Assembly: GCF_900110215.1 (NCBI RefSeq)
Contig: NZ_FOCX01000001.1
Location: forward strand, 186,001-250,000
Length of the DNA: 64,000 nt
Source of the DNA: Halorientalis persicus
GTDB taxonomy: Archaea; Halobacteriota; Halobacteria; Halobacteriales; Haloarculaceae
Direction of reading: 5' to 3'
Numbering within the stretch: position 1 is the stretch's first letter; each line of letters opens with the position of its first letter. Position numbers and translations under genes: made by a program. Shown one piece after another: positions 22,194 through 30,661 of this stretch. The notes under the pieces are model-generated. The model was not told where the DNA came from. It saw only the letters and a program-made list of their open reading frames with translations, and searched no databases.

Positions 22194-23870
22194 ATGAGTC
22201 GACTGCGACCCGGAATCCCCGACGACCTGGCGACGATCGCCCGGGACATCGGCTCACTGCTGTTGATCGAGGCGGCGCTGATGACGATCACCGTCGCGAT
22301 CGCGGTCGGGTTCGGCGAGTTTCGTGCGGCCTTCGCGATCTTCCTCGCCGCTGGCCTCACCGCCGGCGTCGGCGGGCTGGCCAACCGCGGGTTCGCCGAG
22401 GCCCCGGCCCCGAAGATGAAACACGGGATGGTCATCGCCGCCGGGGGCTGGTTCATGACCGCCGTGTTCGGCGCGCTACCCTTCTTCCTCACCGCGTGGC
22501 TGACGCCCCCGGCAGTGATGGACACCTTCGTCCCCGCGGCCGCGAACTGGGAGCCGGTCCGTGTGGGCGGCACTACGACCCTGTCGAGTCTCGCGTACTT
22601 CCGGAACCCGCTCCACGCGATGTTCGAGAGCATGAGTGGGTGGACGGGCAGCGGGCTCACCATGGCGATCCACGAGCCGTCGCTCCCCCGGGCGATCCAG
22701 TGGTGGCGCTCGTTCATCCAGTGGGTCGGCGGCGTCGGCGTGATCGTCCTGACGGTCTCGATCCTCGCCCGGCCCGGGAGCGGGAGCTACGCCCTCTATC
22801 AGAGCGAGGCACGCGAGGAGAAGATCCACCCGAGCGTCGTCTCGACGGTCCGGACGGTCTGGAAACTCGTGGTCGGCTACACACTGCTGTCGACGGTGCT
22901 CCTGTTCGCAGCCATCTCACTGAGCGAGAGCGAGTACGCCGCCTCGCTGTCGCTGTTCGAGACGGGCTGGCAGGCCCTGAACCACGCAATGACCGGGCTG
23001 ACGACCGGGGGATTCAGCGTCACCGACAACTCCATCGGGACCTACGGCTCCCCGCTGGTCGAGTTCGTCCTCCTCCCCATCATGATCCTCGGTGCCATCG
23101 CGTTCCCGATCCACTACGTCGTCCTGCACGACCGCGATTTCCGCGAACTCGTCGCCGACCTCCAGACCCGGTGGCTGTTCGCGTTGCTCGGACTGGGCGT
23201 TGTCGTCCTCTCGGTCCAGAACGTCACGTCGGTCCGGATCGCGGCCGACGCGTTCACCGGCCCAGCGTTCCTGTCCGTCCCGTGGCTGGACGCGCCGTCG
23301 CTCGACGCCGTCCGTGACTCGACGTTCCAGTGGATCAGCGCGCTCACCTGTACCGGGTTCCAGTCGGCCCCGATCGGCCGCTGGCTCGCCGGCGGGAAGG
23401 TCCTCGTCGTCGGTGCGATGACGCTGGGCGGTGCCGCCGGGTCGACCGTCGGGGGCATCAAGATCGTCCGCGGCTACACCATCGCCCGGGGCATCATGTG
23501 GCAGTTCTCGCGGGTCTTCCTCCCGAAAAACGCCGTCGTGACGGCACGGATCGGCGACCGCCAGTTGGATCGCGAGGCGATGGAACGGGAGTTCAGCGAG
23601 GCCGCCATCGTCACGATCCTGTGGATTCTCCTGCTGATCGCCAGCAGCGTCGTCCTAGTGAACCTCGCCGGCCCCGACTTCGGCTACGCCGACGCGCTGT
23701 TCGAGGTGGCGAGCGCCCAGGGCAACGTCGGCCTCTCATCGGGCATCACGGGTCCGTCGATGCACCCCGTCGCCGAGGGAATGTTCGTCCTCAATATGTG
23801 GGTCGGCCGCCTGGAGATCATCCCGGTGCTGGTGTTCGTCCGCTCGGCGATCTACGGGTTGAACCCCTGA
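22194..23870 (+). CDS. trkH: TrkH family potassium uptake protein
   Basis: 558 residues and about ten membrane helices. The four pore loops carry the filter Gly residues: SMSGWTGSGLT, GLTTGGFSV, TCTGFQS and QGNVGLSSG. TrkH proteins carry potassium (or Na/K) through the cytoplasmic membrane, and haloarchaea use them to hold molar internal potassium. The gene is tightly coupled to trkA and ends ten bases from a convergent trkH paralogue. Confidence 0.92.
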   Translation: MSRLRPGIPDDLATIARDIGSLLLIEAALMTITVAIAVGFGEFRAAFAIFLAAGLTAGVGGLANRGFAEAPAPKMKHGMVIAAGGWFMTAVFGALPFFLTAWLTPPAVMDTFVPAAANWEPVRVGGTTTLSSLAYFRNPLHAMFESMSGWTGSGLTMAIHEPSLPRAIQWWRSFIQWVGGVGVIVLTVSILARPGSGSYALYQSEAREEKIHPSVVSTVRTVWKLVVGYTLLSTVLLFAAISLSESEYAASLSLFETGWQALNHAMTGLTTGGFSVTDNSIGTYGSPLVEFVLLPIMILGAIAFPIHYVVLHDRDFRELVADLQTRWLFALLGLGVVVLSVQNVTSVRIAADAFTGPAFLSVPWLDAPSLDAVRDSTFQWISALTCTGFQSAPIGRWLAGGKVLVVGAMTLGGAAGSTVGGIKIVRGYTIARGIMWQFSRVFLPKNAVVTARIGDRQLDREAMEREFSEAAIVTILWILLLIASSVVLVNLAGPDFGYADALFEVASAQGNVGLSSGITGPSMHPVAEGMFVLNMWVGRLEIIPVLVFVRSAIYGLNP

Positions 23871-23879
23871 GGTCCCGGG

Positions 23880-25469
23880 TTAGGAGGACCAGTAGGCCTT
23901 CGTCAGCAAGACGAGGACGGGGAAGATTTCCAGCCGGCCGATCCACATCAGGAAGACCATGAACAGCTTCGAGGTCGCCGGGAAGTCGAGGTAGCTGTTC
24001 ATCGGTCCGACGACGCCGAACCCGGGGCCGACGTTGCCGAGCGTCGCCGCGACGGCGCTCATCGCGTCGAACGCGGAGAGGTTGTCGAACACGCGTGTGG
24101 CGTCGACCAGCACGACGACCGTCGCGACGAGGAAGATAGCGATATAGAGGAGGGTAAAGGCGTAGATCCCCCGGAGCGCCCGCTCGTCGAGCGCGCGACC
24201 GCCGAGCCGGACGGGTCTGACCGCCTCCGGGTGGACGGTCGTGAACAGCTCCCGCCGGATCGACTTGAGGATCACCAGCCAGCGGACGATCTTGATCGCA
24301 CCGCCGGTCGACCCCGCCGACCCGCCGACGAACATCGCGAACAGCAGCAGGTACTGCGCCGCGCCGCTCCAGGCGTTGAAGTCCATACTCGCGTATCCCG
24401 TCGTCGTCACGATGGAGACGACCTGGAAGGTCGCGTGTCGGAGCGCCGCCTCACCCTGACCCGCGAGCGGTCCGACGGCCTCCGTAACTGCTTCAGTCCC
24501 GGCCCCGGTGACGAGGAGTCCGGCGACGAGGGCCGTCAGCGCGGCCATGATTCCGAGGTAAAAGCGGAACTCGCCGTCTTCGAAGAGTGCGCCCGGTTCA
24601 TCGGTCATCGCGCGCCACAACAGCGCGAAGTTCGTCCCGGCGACGACCATGAAGGGGATGATGACCCACTGGACGGCCGCCGAGAACGCCTCGATACTCC
24701 GGGCCTCCGGCGAGAACCCGCCGGTCGGCAGCGTCGTGAACGGGTGGGCGATGGCGTTGTACAGTCCCATATTCGGGGCCAGCGGCACGTCCAGCAAGAT
24801 CCCGGCCCAGTGGAGTCCGTACAGCAGCACGAACAACAGGACGGTGAACCCAGCGTAGGCGATCCACAGCGCCCGCGCGGTCTCGGCGATCCGGGGCGTG
24901 AGCTTCTCGATGCCCGGTCCCGGGGCCTCCGCGTCCATCAGTTGTGCCCCACCCACTGAGAGTTCGGGGAGGATCGCGACCGCCAGGACGACGATCCCCA
25001 TCCCGCCGAGCCACTGGGTTAGCTGTCGCCACATCAGGATCGCGTGGGAGTGGCGCTCGAAGCTGATCTCACCGACGACTGTCGCGCCCGTCGTGGTGAA
25101 CCCCGACATCGTCTCGAACAGCGCGTTGACGGGGTTCCCGAGCGTCGACGCGGGCTCGTACGGCGCGAGGACGAACGGGATACCGTTGCCCGCGATGAGA
25201 TACGGCAGTGTGCTGACGACGGGCACGAGCAACCAGGTCAACGCGACCATCAGGAATCCCTCGCGAGCCCCGAGATCTGGATCGGGGTCGAGTCGTTCGA
25301 GCGCGGTCCCGATGGCGACGACGACTGCGATGGTCACCAGAAACTCGGCGATCCCCTCGCCGTACCGCAGCGCAACGATCAGCGGCACCAGCAGCGGGAC
25401 GGACAGGTACTTGATGACGGTCCCGACGAGACTCGTCGCCGCCCGCCAGTCGACACGGAGTCGGCTCAC
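23880..25469 (-). CDS. trkH: Second TrkH family potassium uptake protein
   Basis: 529 residues with pore motifs MSGFTTTGAT, TTLPTGGFSP, TTTGYASM and LGNVGPGFG. It is convergent with the first trkH and clearly divergent in sequence, so the two are paralogues rather than a recent duplication. The start ATG overlaps the stop of the upstream two-unit trkA by four bases, pairing each channel with a different type of regulator. Confidence 0.92.
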   Translation of the reverse strand: MSRLRVDWRAATSLVGTVIKYLSVPLLVPLIVALRYGEGIAEFLVTIAVVVAIGTALERLDPDPDLGAREGFLMVALTWLLVPVVSTLPYLIAGNGIPFVLAPYEPASTLGNPVNALFETMSGFTTTGATVVGEISFERHSHAILMWRQLTQWLGGMGIVVLAVAILPELSVGGAQLMDAEAPGPGIEKLTPRIAETARALWIAYAGFTVLLFVLLYGLHWAGILLDVPLAPNMGLYNAIAHPFTTLPTGGFSPEARSIEAFSAAVQWVIIPFMVVAGTNFALLWRAMTDEPGALFEDGEFRFYLGIMAALTALVAGLLVTGAGTEAVTEAVGPLAGQGEAALRHATFQVVSIVTTTGYASMDFNAWSGAAQYLLLFAMFVGGSAGSTGGAIKIVRWLVILKSIRRELFTTVHPEAVRPVRLGGRALDERALRGIYAFTLLYIAIFLVATVVVLVDATRVFDNLSAFDAMSAVAATLGNVGPGFGVVGPMNSYLDFPATSKLFMVFLMWIGRLEIFPVLVLLTKAYWSS

Positions 25470-26797
25470 AGTTGTGAGTTCGCCTCCTCGATCACTTCGG
25501 CGTCGACGAACACGACCACGTGATCATCGATCTCGATGACGGTATCACCGCGCGGTTTGATCAGCTCGCCGTCCCGCGAGATCGCGCCGATGACGACCCC
25601 GTCCGGGAGGTCGGCGACCGACTCGCGGATTGGGCGGTCGACCAGTACACTCTCCGCGTCGACTTCGATCTCCAGCACTTCGGCGCGGTCGGACTCGATG
25701 ATCGCGACGTTCTCCGCGCGTTGCTCGCGCGTAAACCGGGTGATCTCCTCGGCGGTCGCCTCGCGCGGGTTGACCGCCACGTCGATGCCGACTGCCTCGA
25801 ACAGCGGGACGTACTCCCCGTTGTCCACGACTGCGATGGCCCGCGACGCGCCGAGCCGTTTGGCCAGCAGGCCCGATAACAGGCTCTTCTCGTCGGAATC
25901 CAGTGCCGTGACGACGGCGTCGGCCTCGTCGATGTTCTCGCGTTCGAGGAACTCGCGGTCGGTCGCGTCGCTCTCCAGAACCGTGCTTCCTGTCAGCTCC
26001 TCGGCCAGTTCCCGGGCACGGTCGGGATCTTGCTCGATCACTCGTGGCGTCAGCCCCTGTTGTTCGAGCAGGCGCGCGGTGTGGAAGCCGATGTCGCTCC
26101 CACCGATGATGAACACGTCGCTGAGCCCGTCGGCGTCGGGGACCAGCGCGCCCGCAAACTCCCGAACGCTGTCCGGACTGCCGATGACGACCACGTCGGA
26201 ACCGGGTTCGATCACCGTGTCCCCACGCGGGATGACCACGTCGTCCTCGCCGAGGATCGCCGCGAACGTCAGCGACTCGAAGCGATCGGCCTCGCGGACG
26301 GTCTGGTTCGCGACGGGACTGTCTTCGGGGACGCCGAACTCGGCCATCTGGATACAGCCTTCGGCGAACGTCTCGGCGTCGCGGGCCGCCGGCAGCCCGA
26401 TGACTCGCACCACCGTCTGAGCGGTCAGGAGGTTCGTTCCGACCATGTGGTCGACGCCGAAGGCCCCCGCGGCCTGTCGCCAGGTCCGGAGGAACTTCGT
26501 GTTTTTGACCCGTGCGATGGTGAAAACGTCGGCGACGGTCTTGGCAGTCCCGCTGACGACGATGTTCGTCTCGTCGTCGTCCGTGCTGGCGATCAGCATA
26601 TCCGCGTCGGTGAGGCCGGCCTCCCGGAGCGTCGCCAGTTCGGCCCCGTCACCCTCGACGGCGAGCACGTCCACGTCGTAGGTGAGCGACTCGACGCGGT
26701 CCCGGTCCACGTCGATCACCACCACGTCGTGAAGCGGGGCGAGTTCCTCGGCGATTGTCGAGCCGACCTGGCCGGCACCGACGATAATTACGCGCAC
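25466..26797 (-). CDS. trkA: Two-unit TrkA potassium channel regulator
   Basis: 443 residues with two full RCK_N-RCK_C units. The first begins IIVGAGQVGS and the second begins FIIGGSDIGFHTARLL near residue 225. It is the classical TrkA layout, forming tetramers rather than octamers. The gene precedes trkH on the minus strand, overlapping it as ATGA. It regulates the channel encoded just downstream. Confidence 0.92.
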   Translation of the reverse strand: MRVIIVGAGQVGSTIAEELAPLHDVVVIDVDRDRVESLTYDVDVLAVEGDGAELATLREAGLTDADMLIASTDDDETNIVVSGTAKTVADVFTIARVKNTKFLRTWRQAAGAFGVDHMVGTNLLTAQTVVRVIGLPAARDAETFAEGCIQMAEFGVPEDSPVANQTVREADRFESLTFAAILGEDDVVIPRGDTVIEPGSDVVVIGSPDSVREFAGALVPDADGLSDVFIIGGSDIGFHTARLLEQQGLTPRVIEQDPDRARELAEELTGSTVLESDATDREFLERENIDEADAVVTALDSDEKSLLSGLLAKRLGASRAIAVVDNGEYVPLFEAVGIDVAVNPREATAEEITRFTREQRAENVAIIESDRAEVLEIEVDAESVLVDRPIRESVADLPDGVVIGAISRDGELIKPRGDTVIEIDDHVVVFVDAEVIEEANSQL

Positions 26798-26893
26798 GAC
26801 CGATCACCGGCAATCATTGCAGGCCCGTACCCACGGGCTACTCAAGAGAATTTCCCTTCCGCGAGGTCCGTCCTCGGCCGAAGGTACGAGAAC

Positions 26894-26899
26894 TTAAGT
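26894..26899 (+). promoter_or_regulatory. TATA box of the uspA operon
   Basis: TTAAGT is centred about 27 bases upstream of an ATG at 26923, not of the uspA start at 26993. The transcript is therefore expected to begin with the 25-codon frame 26923-27000. Confidence 0.5.
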
Positions 26900-26922
26900 C
26901 CGGTCCATTCGCAATCGCGCCC

Positions 26923-27000
26923 ATGAAACGACGAGTCGGCTCTGGAATCGGGGGAACCGACCGACGAGACGAGTGTGCGGACAGGGTGACCGATGACTGA
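26923..27000 (+). CDS. Possible leaderless 25-residue upstream ORF
   Basis: The frame encodes MKRRVGSGIGG and a charged tail, and its stop overlaps the uspA start by eight bases. Its ATG is where transcription should begin from the TATA box, so leaderless translation of this frame and reinitiation at uspA is a reasonable model. It has no known homologue, and the peptide may be only regulatory. Confidence 0.35.
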   Translation: MKRRVGSGIGGTDRRDECADRVTDD

Positions 27001-27433
27001 CATCTTCGAGCGCGTCCTCCTGCCGGTGGCGAGCACGGAGGACGGTCGAACGACCGCGCAGGCCTTCGCCCCGTATGCAGCGGACAGCGACCACGTCGTC
27101 GCGGTCAACGTGATCGAGAAGGCCGGCGGCGCACCCGACAAGGCCTCCGTCGAGCAACGCGAGCAGGAAGCCGAGAAGATATTCGCCATCGTTCAGGAGG
27201 AACTCGGCGACGGTATCGAGACCGAAATTGCCTACGGCACCGACGTGGCCGAGACGATCTTCGAGGTGGCCGACGAGATGGAGGCGACGGCCATCGTCTT
27301 CACGCCGCGGGGCGGGAGCCGCTGGGTCCAGTTGCTCACCGGAGACGTGGCCCTCGACCTCATCACCGAGACGGATCGTCCCGTGATCGTCTTGCCGGAC
27401 GACGACACGGCGACCGACGGAGGGGATGAATGA
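26993..27433 (+). CDS. UspA family universal stress protein
   Basis: 146 residues with a single Usp alpha/beta fold. It opens with FERVLLPVASTEDGR, and the usual loop is TPRGGSRWVQLLTGD with the Gly-rich nucleotide site near residues 103-118. It is followed by and overlaps the permease gene, so it may regulate transport. Whether it binds ATP cannot be told from the sequence alone. Confidence 0.88.
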   Translation: MTDIFERVLLPVASTEDGRTTAQAFAPYAADSDHVVAVNVIEKAGGAPDKASVEQREQEAEKIFAIVQEELGDGIETEIAYGTDVAETIFEVADEMEATAIVFTPRGGSRWVQLLTGDVALDLITETDRPVIVLPDDDTATDGGDE

Positions 27434-29670
27434 GCGACGAAGAACTCGCCAAGGACCTGGGGCCGCTTGCCGCCTTGACCATCGGGGTCGGGACGATGAT
27501 CGGCGCGGGCATCTTCGTGTTGCCCGGTCAAGCGGCTGGCGTCGCGGGACCACTGGTCGCCGCGTCGTTCGTTGTCGGCGGTGTCATCTCGTTGTTCACC
27601 GCCCTCTCGGCCAGCGAACTCGGGACGGCCATGCCGAAGGCCGGTGGCAGTTATTACTACGTCAACCACGCGCTTGGTCCGCTCTTTGGGTCCGTAGCAG
27701 GGCTGGGGAACTGGATGGGGCTGGCGTTCGCCTCGGCGTTCTACATGATCGGGTTCGGCGGGTTCCTGATCGAACTCGTCGGCGTCCCAGGGGTGAATCT
27801 TGGCATCGTGGCGCTCTCGCCGACCCAGGTCGCAGCACTGGTCGCCGGCGTCGCGTTCGTCGGGGTCAACTACGTCGGGGCCAAAGAGACCGGCCGCCTC
27901 CAGAACATCATCGTCATCACGCTCGTCTCGATCCTGACGGTCTTCACGATCGTCGGCGCACTGAACGCCGATCTCTCGACGCTCACGCCGGTCGCCCCCT
28001 TCGGCTATGGCTCGCTGTTGCCCGGGACAGCGCTCGTGTTCGTCTCTTTCCTTGGGTTCGCGAAGATCACGACCGTCGCCGAGGAGATACGAAATCCCGG
28101 TCGAAACCTCCCGCTCGCGATCGTCGGCTCGGTCGTCATCGTGACCATCATGTACGCCATCATCATGGTGGTGCTGATGGGTGTCATCAACTGGGACATC
28201 CTCGCCGGGTCGGATACACCTGTTATAGACGTCGCGGAGGTCGCGTTCGGTAACACACTGGGGCTGGCCACGCTCGGCGGCGGCCTGATCCTCTTTGCGG
28301 GCCTGCTCGCGACAGCGTCCAGCGCCAACGCGTCGATCCTCGCGTCGTCGCGGATCAACTTCGCGATGGGGCGTGACAAGCTCGTGACGGCCTGGCTCAA
28401 CCAGATTCACCCGCGGTTCGCCACTCCGTACCGGTCCATCGCCATCACGGGCGGACTCATCCTCCTTTTCATCGGTATCGGCGACATCAAGACCCTCGCG
28501 AAAGCCGGTAGCGTCCTCCACCTGATCGTCTATGGCCTGTTGAACCTCGCACTCATCGTGATGCGGGAAGCCAACGTCCCGGAGTACGATCCGGATTTCA
28601 CCGTCCCGCTCTATCCGATCACACCGATTCTTGGCGCGTTTCTCTCCTTCGGCCTGATTGGGTTCATGGCCCCCCTCGAGATACTGCTCAGTCTCCTGTT
28701 CGTCGTCGGCGGCATCGTCTGGTATTTCGCCTACGCCCGGACGCGGGCCGACAAACAGGGCATCCTCGGCCAGTACATCCAGGCACGCTCCGAGGAGATG
28801 CCCGACTCCGCAGTCACAGCCGCCGACAGCGTCCAGCCCGACGGGGGCCAGTACAAGGTGATGGTCCCACTCGCGAACCCCGAACACGAGACCGACCTCA
28901 TCACGCTGGCCAGCGCCGTCGCCAAACAGCGCGGCGGGAGCGTCCTGGCCACCCACATCGTCACCGTCCCCGATCAGACCTCGCTGTCCTACGGGGCCGA
29001 ACACGTCGACGAACTCGACAGCCAGTCGGCCGACCTGCTGGCCGCCGCCGAGGCCGACGCCGAGACCTTCGACGTGCCCGTCGAGACCCAAACCATCATC
29101 TCACACCGCTCGTTCGAGGAGATCTTCACCGCCGCGGAGTCACACGAGGCCGATCTGGTCGTGATGGGCTGGGGCCCGGACGCCCACGGCTCGCCGGGCC
29201 GAGCCGAGTCCGCCATCGACGAACTCGCACAGGACCTACCCTGTGATTTCCTCGTCCTCAAGAACCGCGGGTTCGACCCGTCGCGCCTGCTCGTCCCCAC
29301 CGCCGGCGGCCCGGACTCCGATCTGAGCGCCGCCATCGCGGGGACCCTGCAGGCCGAGTACGACTCCCACGTGACCCTGCTCCACGTCGCCGACGACGAG
29401 AGCGAGGGTCGGGCCTTCCTCGACGAGTGGGCGGGCAAACACGGCCTCGGCGACGCCGACCTCCGGGTCGAGACCGGCGACGTGGAGACGGCCATCGAGA
29501 CCGCCGCCAGGGACGCGTCGCTGGTCATCATCGGCGCGACCGAGGAGGGTCTGCTCGAACGGCTCGTCCGTGGCTCGCTGGTCCTCGACGTGGTCGACGA
29601 CGTGGAGTGCTCAGTATTGTTGGCCGAGAAGTCACGCGACCGCTCGCTGCTGGAGCGCCTGTTCGGCTAG
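27430..29670 (+). CDS. APC amino-acid permease fused to two Usp domains
   Basis: 746 residues. The first 440 form an APC-superfamily transporter with 12 membrane helices and the substrate-binding motif GVGTMIGAGIF (19-29). The soluble C-terminal part has two Usp domains (about 475-615 and 620-735), with VMGWGPDAHGSPG and IIGATEEGLLERL nucleotide-type loops. Haloarchaea carry several such transporter-Usp fusions. The ATGA overlap couples it to the free UspA protein. Substrate is unknown, and a cationic or neutral amino acid is only a guess. Confidence 0.88.
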   Translation: MSDEELAKDLGPLAALTIGVGTMIGAGIFVLPGQAAGVAGPLVAASFVVGGVISLFTALSASELGTAMPKAGGSYYYVNHALGPLFGSVAGLGNWMGLAFASAFYMIGFGGFLIELVGVPGVNLGIVALSPTQVAALVAGVAFVGVNYVGAKETGRLQNIIVITLVSILTVFTIVGALNADLSTLTPVAPFGYGSLLPGTALVFVSFLGFAKITTVAEEIRNPGRNLPLAIVGSVVIVTIMYAIIMVVLMGVINWDILAGSDTPVIDVAEVAFGNTLGLATLGGGLILFAGLLATASSANASILASSRINFAMGRDKLVTAWLNQIHPRFATPYRSIAITGGLILLFIGIGDIKTLAKAGSVLHLIVYGLLNLALIVMREANVPEYDPDFTVPLYPITPILGAFLSFGLIGFMAPLEILLSLLFVVGGIVWYFAYARTRADKQGILGQYIQARSEEMPDSAVTAADSVQPDGGQYKVMVPLANPEHETDLITLASAVAKQRGGSVLATHIVTVPDQTSLSYGAEHVDELDSQSADLLAAAEADAETFDVPVETQTIISHRSFEEIFTAAESHEADLVVMGWGPDAHGSPGRAESAIDELAQDLPCDFLVLKNRGFDPSRLLVPTAGGPDSDLSAAIAGTLQAEYDSHVTLLHVADDESEGRAFLDEWAGKHGLGDADLRVETGDVETAIETAARDASLVIIGATEEGLLERLVRGSLVLDVVDDVECSVLLAEKSRDRSLLERLFG

Positions 29671-30074
29671 CGGATCCAGGTCACGAATATCGTCCGCATC
29701 AACCCCAGCGCGTATCTGACCTTCGGCTTCTTGCCGTGTTCCCGTTCGGCGACCGCCAACTGCTGTTCGCAGAGCCGACCGATCACGTACAGCACGAGCG
29801 CCGTCAACAGTATGGTGGCCACCAGCGAGATGACCAGCGGCCGCCGCTCGATCTGCAGGACGTTCCCGAGCGCGTTGAACAGATCCGGCACGAGAGCGAT
29901 TACCAGCGTGCCGAGCGCGATGGCCGTCGCCACGCCGAACTCGGTCTTGGAGAAACTACGCTGGTAGCGTCTGAACCCCCAGAGGAAGATCAGGAGGGCG
30001 ACGACCACCAGCACCGCCGTCAGCGTCGGACTGTCGAGGCCAGTGGCCTGGAAGAGCGGCCGAATCGCCAACAT
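29667..30074 (-). CDS. DUF2304-like membrane protein
   Basis: 135 residues with three membrane helices. The middle FRRYQRSFSKTEFGVATAI and the C-terminal ENQ-like EQQLAVAEREHG segment recall DUF2304 proteins, which lie beside glycosyltransferase and lipid-linked sugar genes. A TATA sequence ATTTAACC (minus, near 30105) puts transcription at the ATG. The gene converges with the permease by four bases. The neighbouring sulfatase remnant suggests a lost cell-surface gene set. Confidence 0.6.
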   Translation of the reverse strand: MLAIRPLFQATGLDSPTLTAVLVVVALLIFLWGFRRYQRSFSKTEFGVATAIALGTLVIALVPDLFNALGNVLQIERRPLVISLVATILLTALVLYVIGRLCEQQLAVAEREHGKKPKVRYALGLMRTIFVTWIR

Positions 30075-30126
30075 ACGTATGGGACCCGGATTTCGTGAGA
30101 ACGGTTAAATGCGTTGTGCCTCGGAC

Positions 30127-30546
30127 CGCAGACAGATCGTCCCTGGTCGCCTCCATCGGGTAGACCCGCCGGTACACCTGCCGGACGATGTCGTACGAGC
30201 CGAGGTACTCCCGGAGCCCGCTCCGGCGGTTCGACGCGGCGTTGCCCGACTCGGACAGATAGTTGTCGTAGTGGTCGAATCCGCTGTCGAACCCGAAGGC
30301 CGGGTCCGCCTGCGCAGTGGGCACGAGCCCGATGGTGGTGTAGCCCGCGTCGCTGAACGCCTCGACGATCGTGGGGCCGACGACGCGGGACTGGACCGAC
30401 GCCCGCAACCGCGAGGACTGCACCGCCGCCAGGCTCGGTCGTGTGTAGTGACCCGCGGTCACATCGGTCAACACCTCGTGATCCGCGATGGCATCCACGA
30501 AGTCCCGCCGAACCGAGTCAACGGTCAGCAGTACGACATCAGGCAT
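30127..30546 (-). pseudogene. Truncated sulfatase/phosphodiesterase-like remnant
   Basis: The first 140 codons match a sulfatase-type protein: the opening PDVVLLTVDSVRRDF with metal-binding Asp residues, then a YTRPSLA segment and an FGFDSGFDHYDNY stretch. Full-length relatives are about 400-500 residues, but here the similarity stops abruptly after MEATRDDL and the frame continues into the DUF2304 promoter. The middle and C-terminal catalytic parts are missing, so the gene is most likely a deletion remnant. Confidence 0.6.
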
Positions 30547-30661
30547 CCGTTGCCGGAGAACGCAGGACCCGAATAGTGGTCTTCCGTCTGGTGAACCCGA
30601 CACGGCCGCCGCTGTGGGTCGAGATGTGAAAGAATGGAAACGACGTGTCGCCAGGCCGGTG

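Noticed and set aside
27232-29091. 619-residue minus-strand frame antisense to the permease-Usp gene
   Set aside because: Highly charged low-complexity translation typical of antisense high-GC DNA. The plus-strand gene has clear membrane helices and domains.
29956-30126. Continuation of the sulfatase frame
   Set aside because: After codon 140 the translation turns into antisense of the DUF2304-like gene and loses all similarity to sulfatases.
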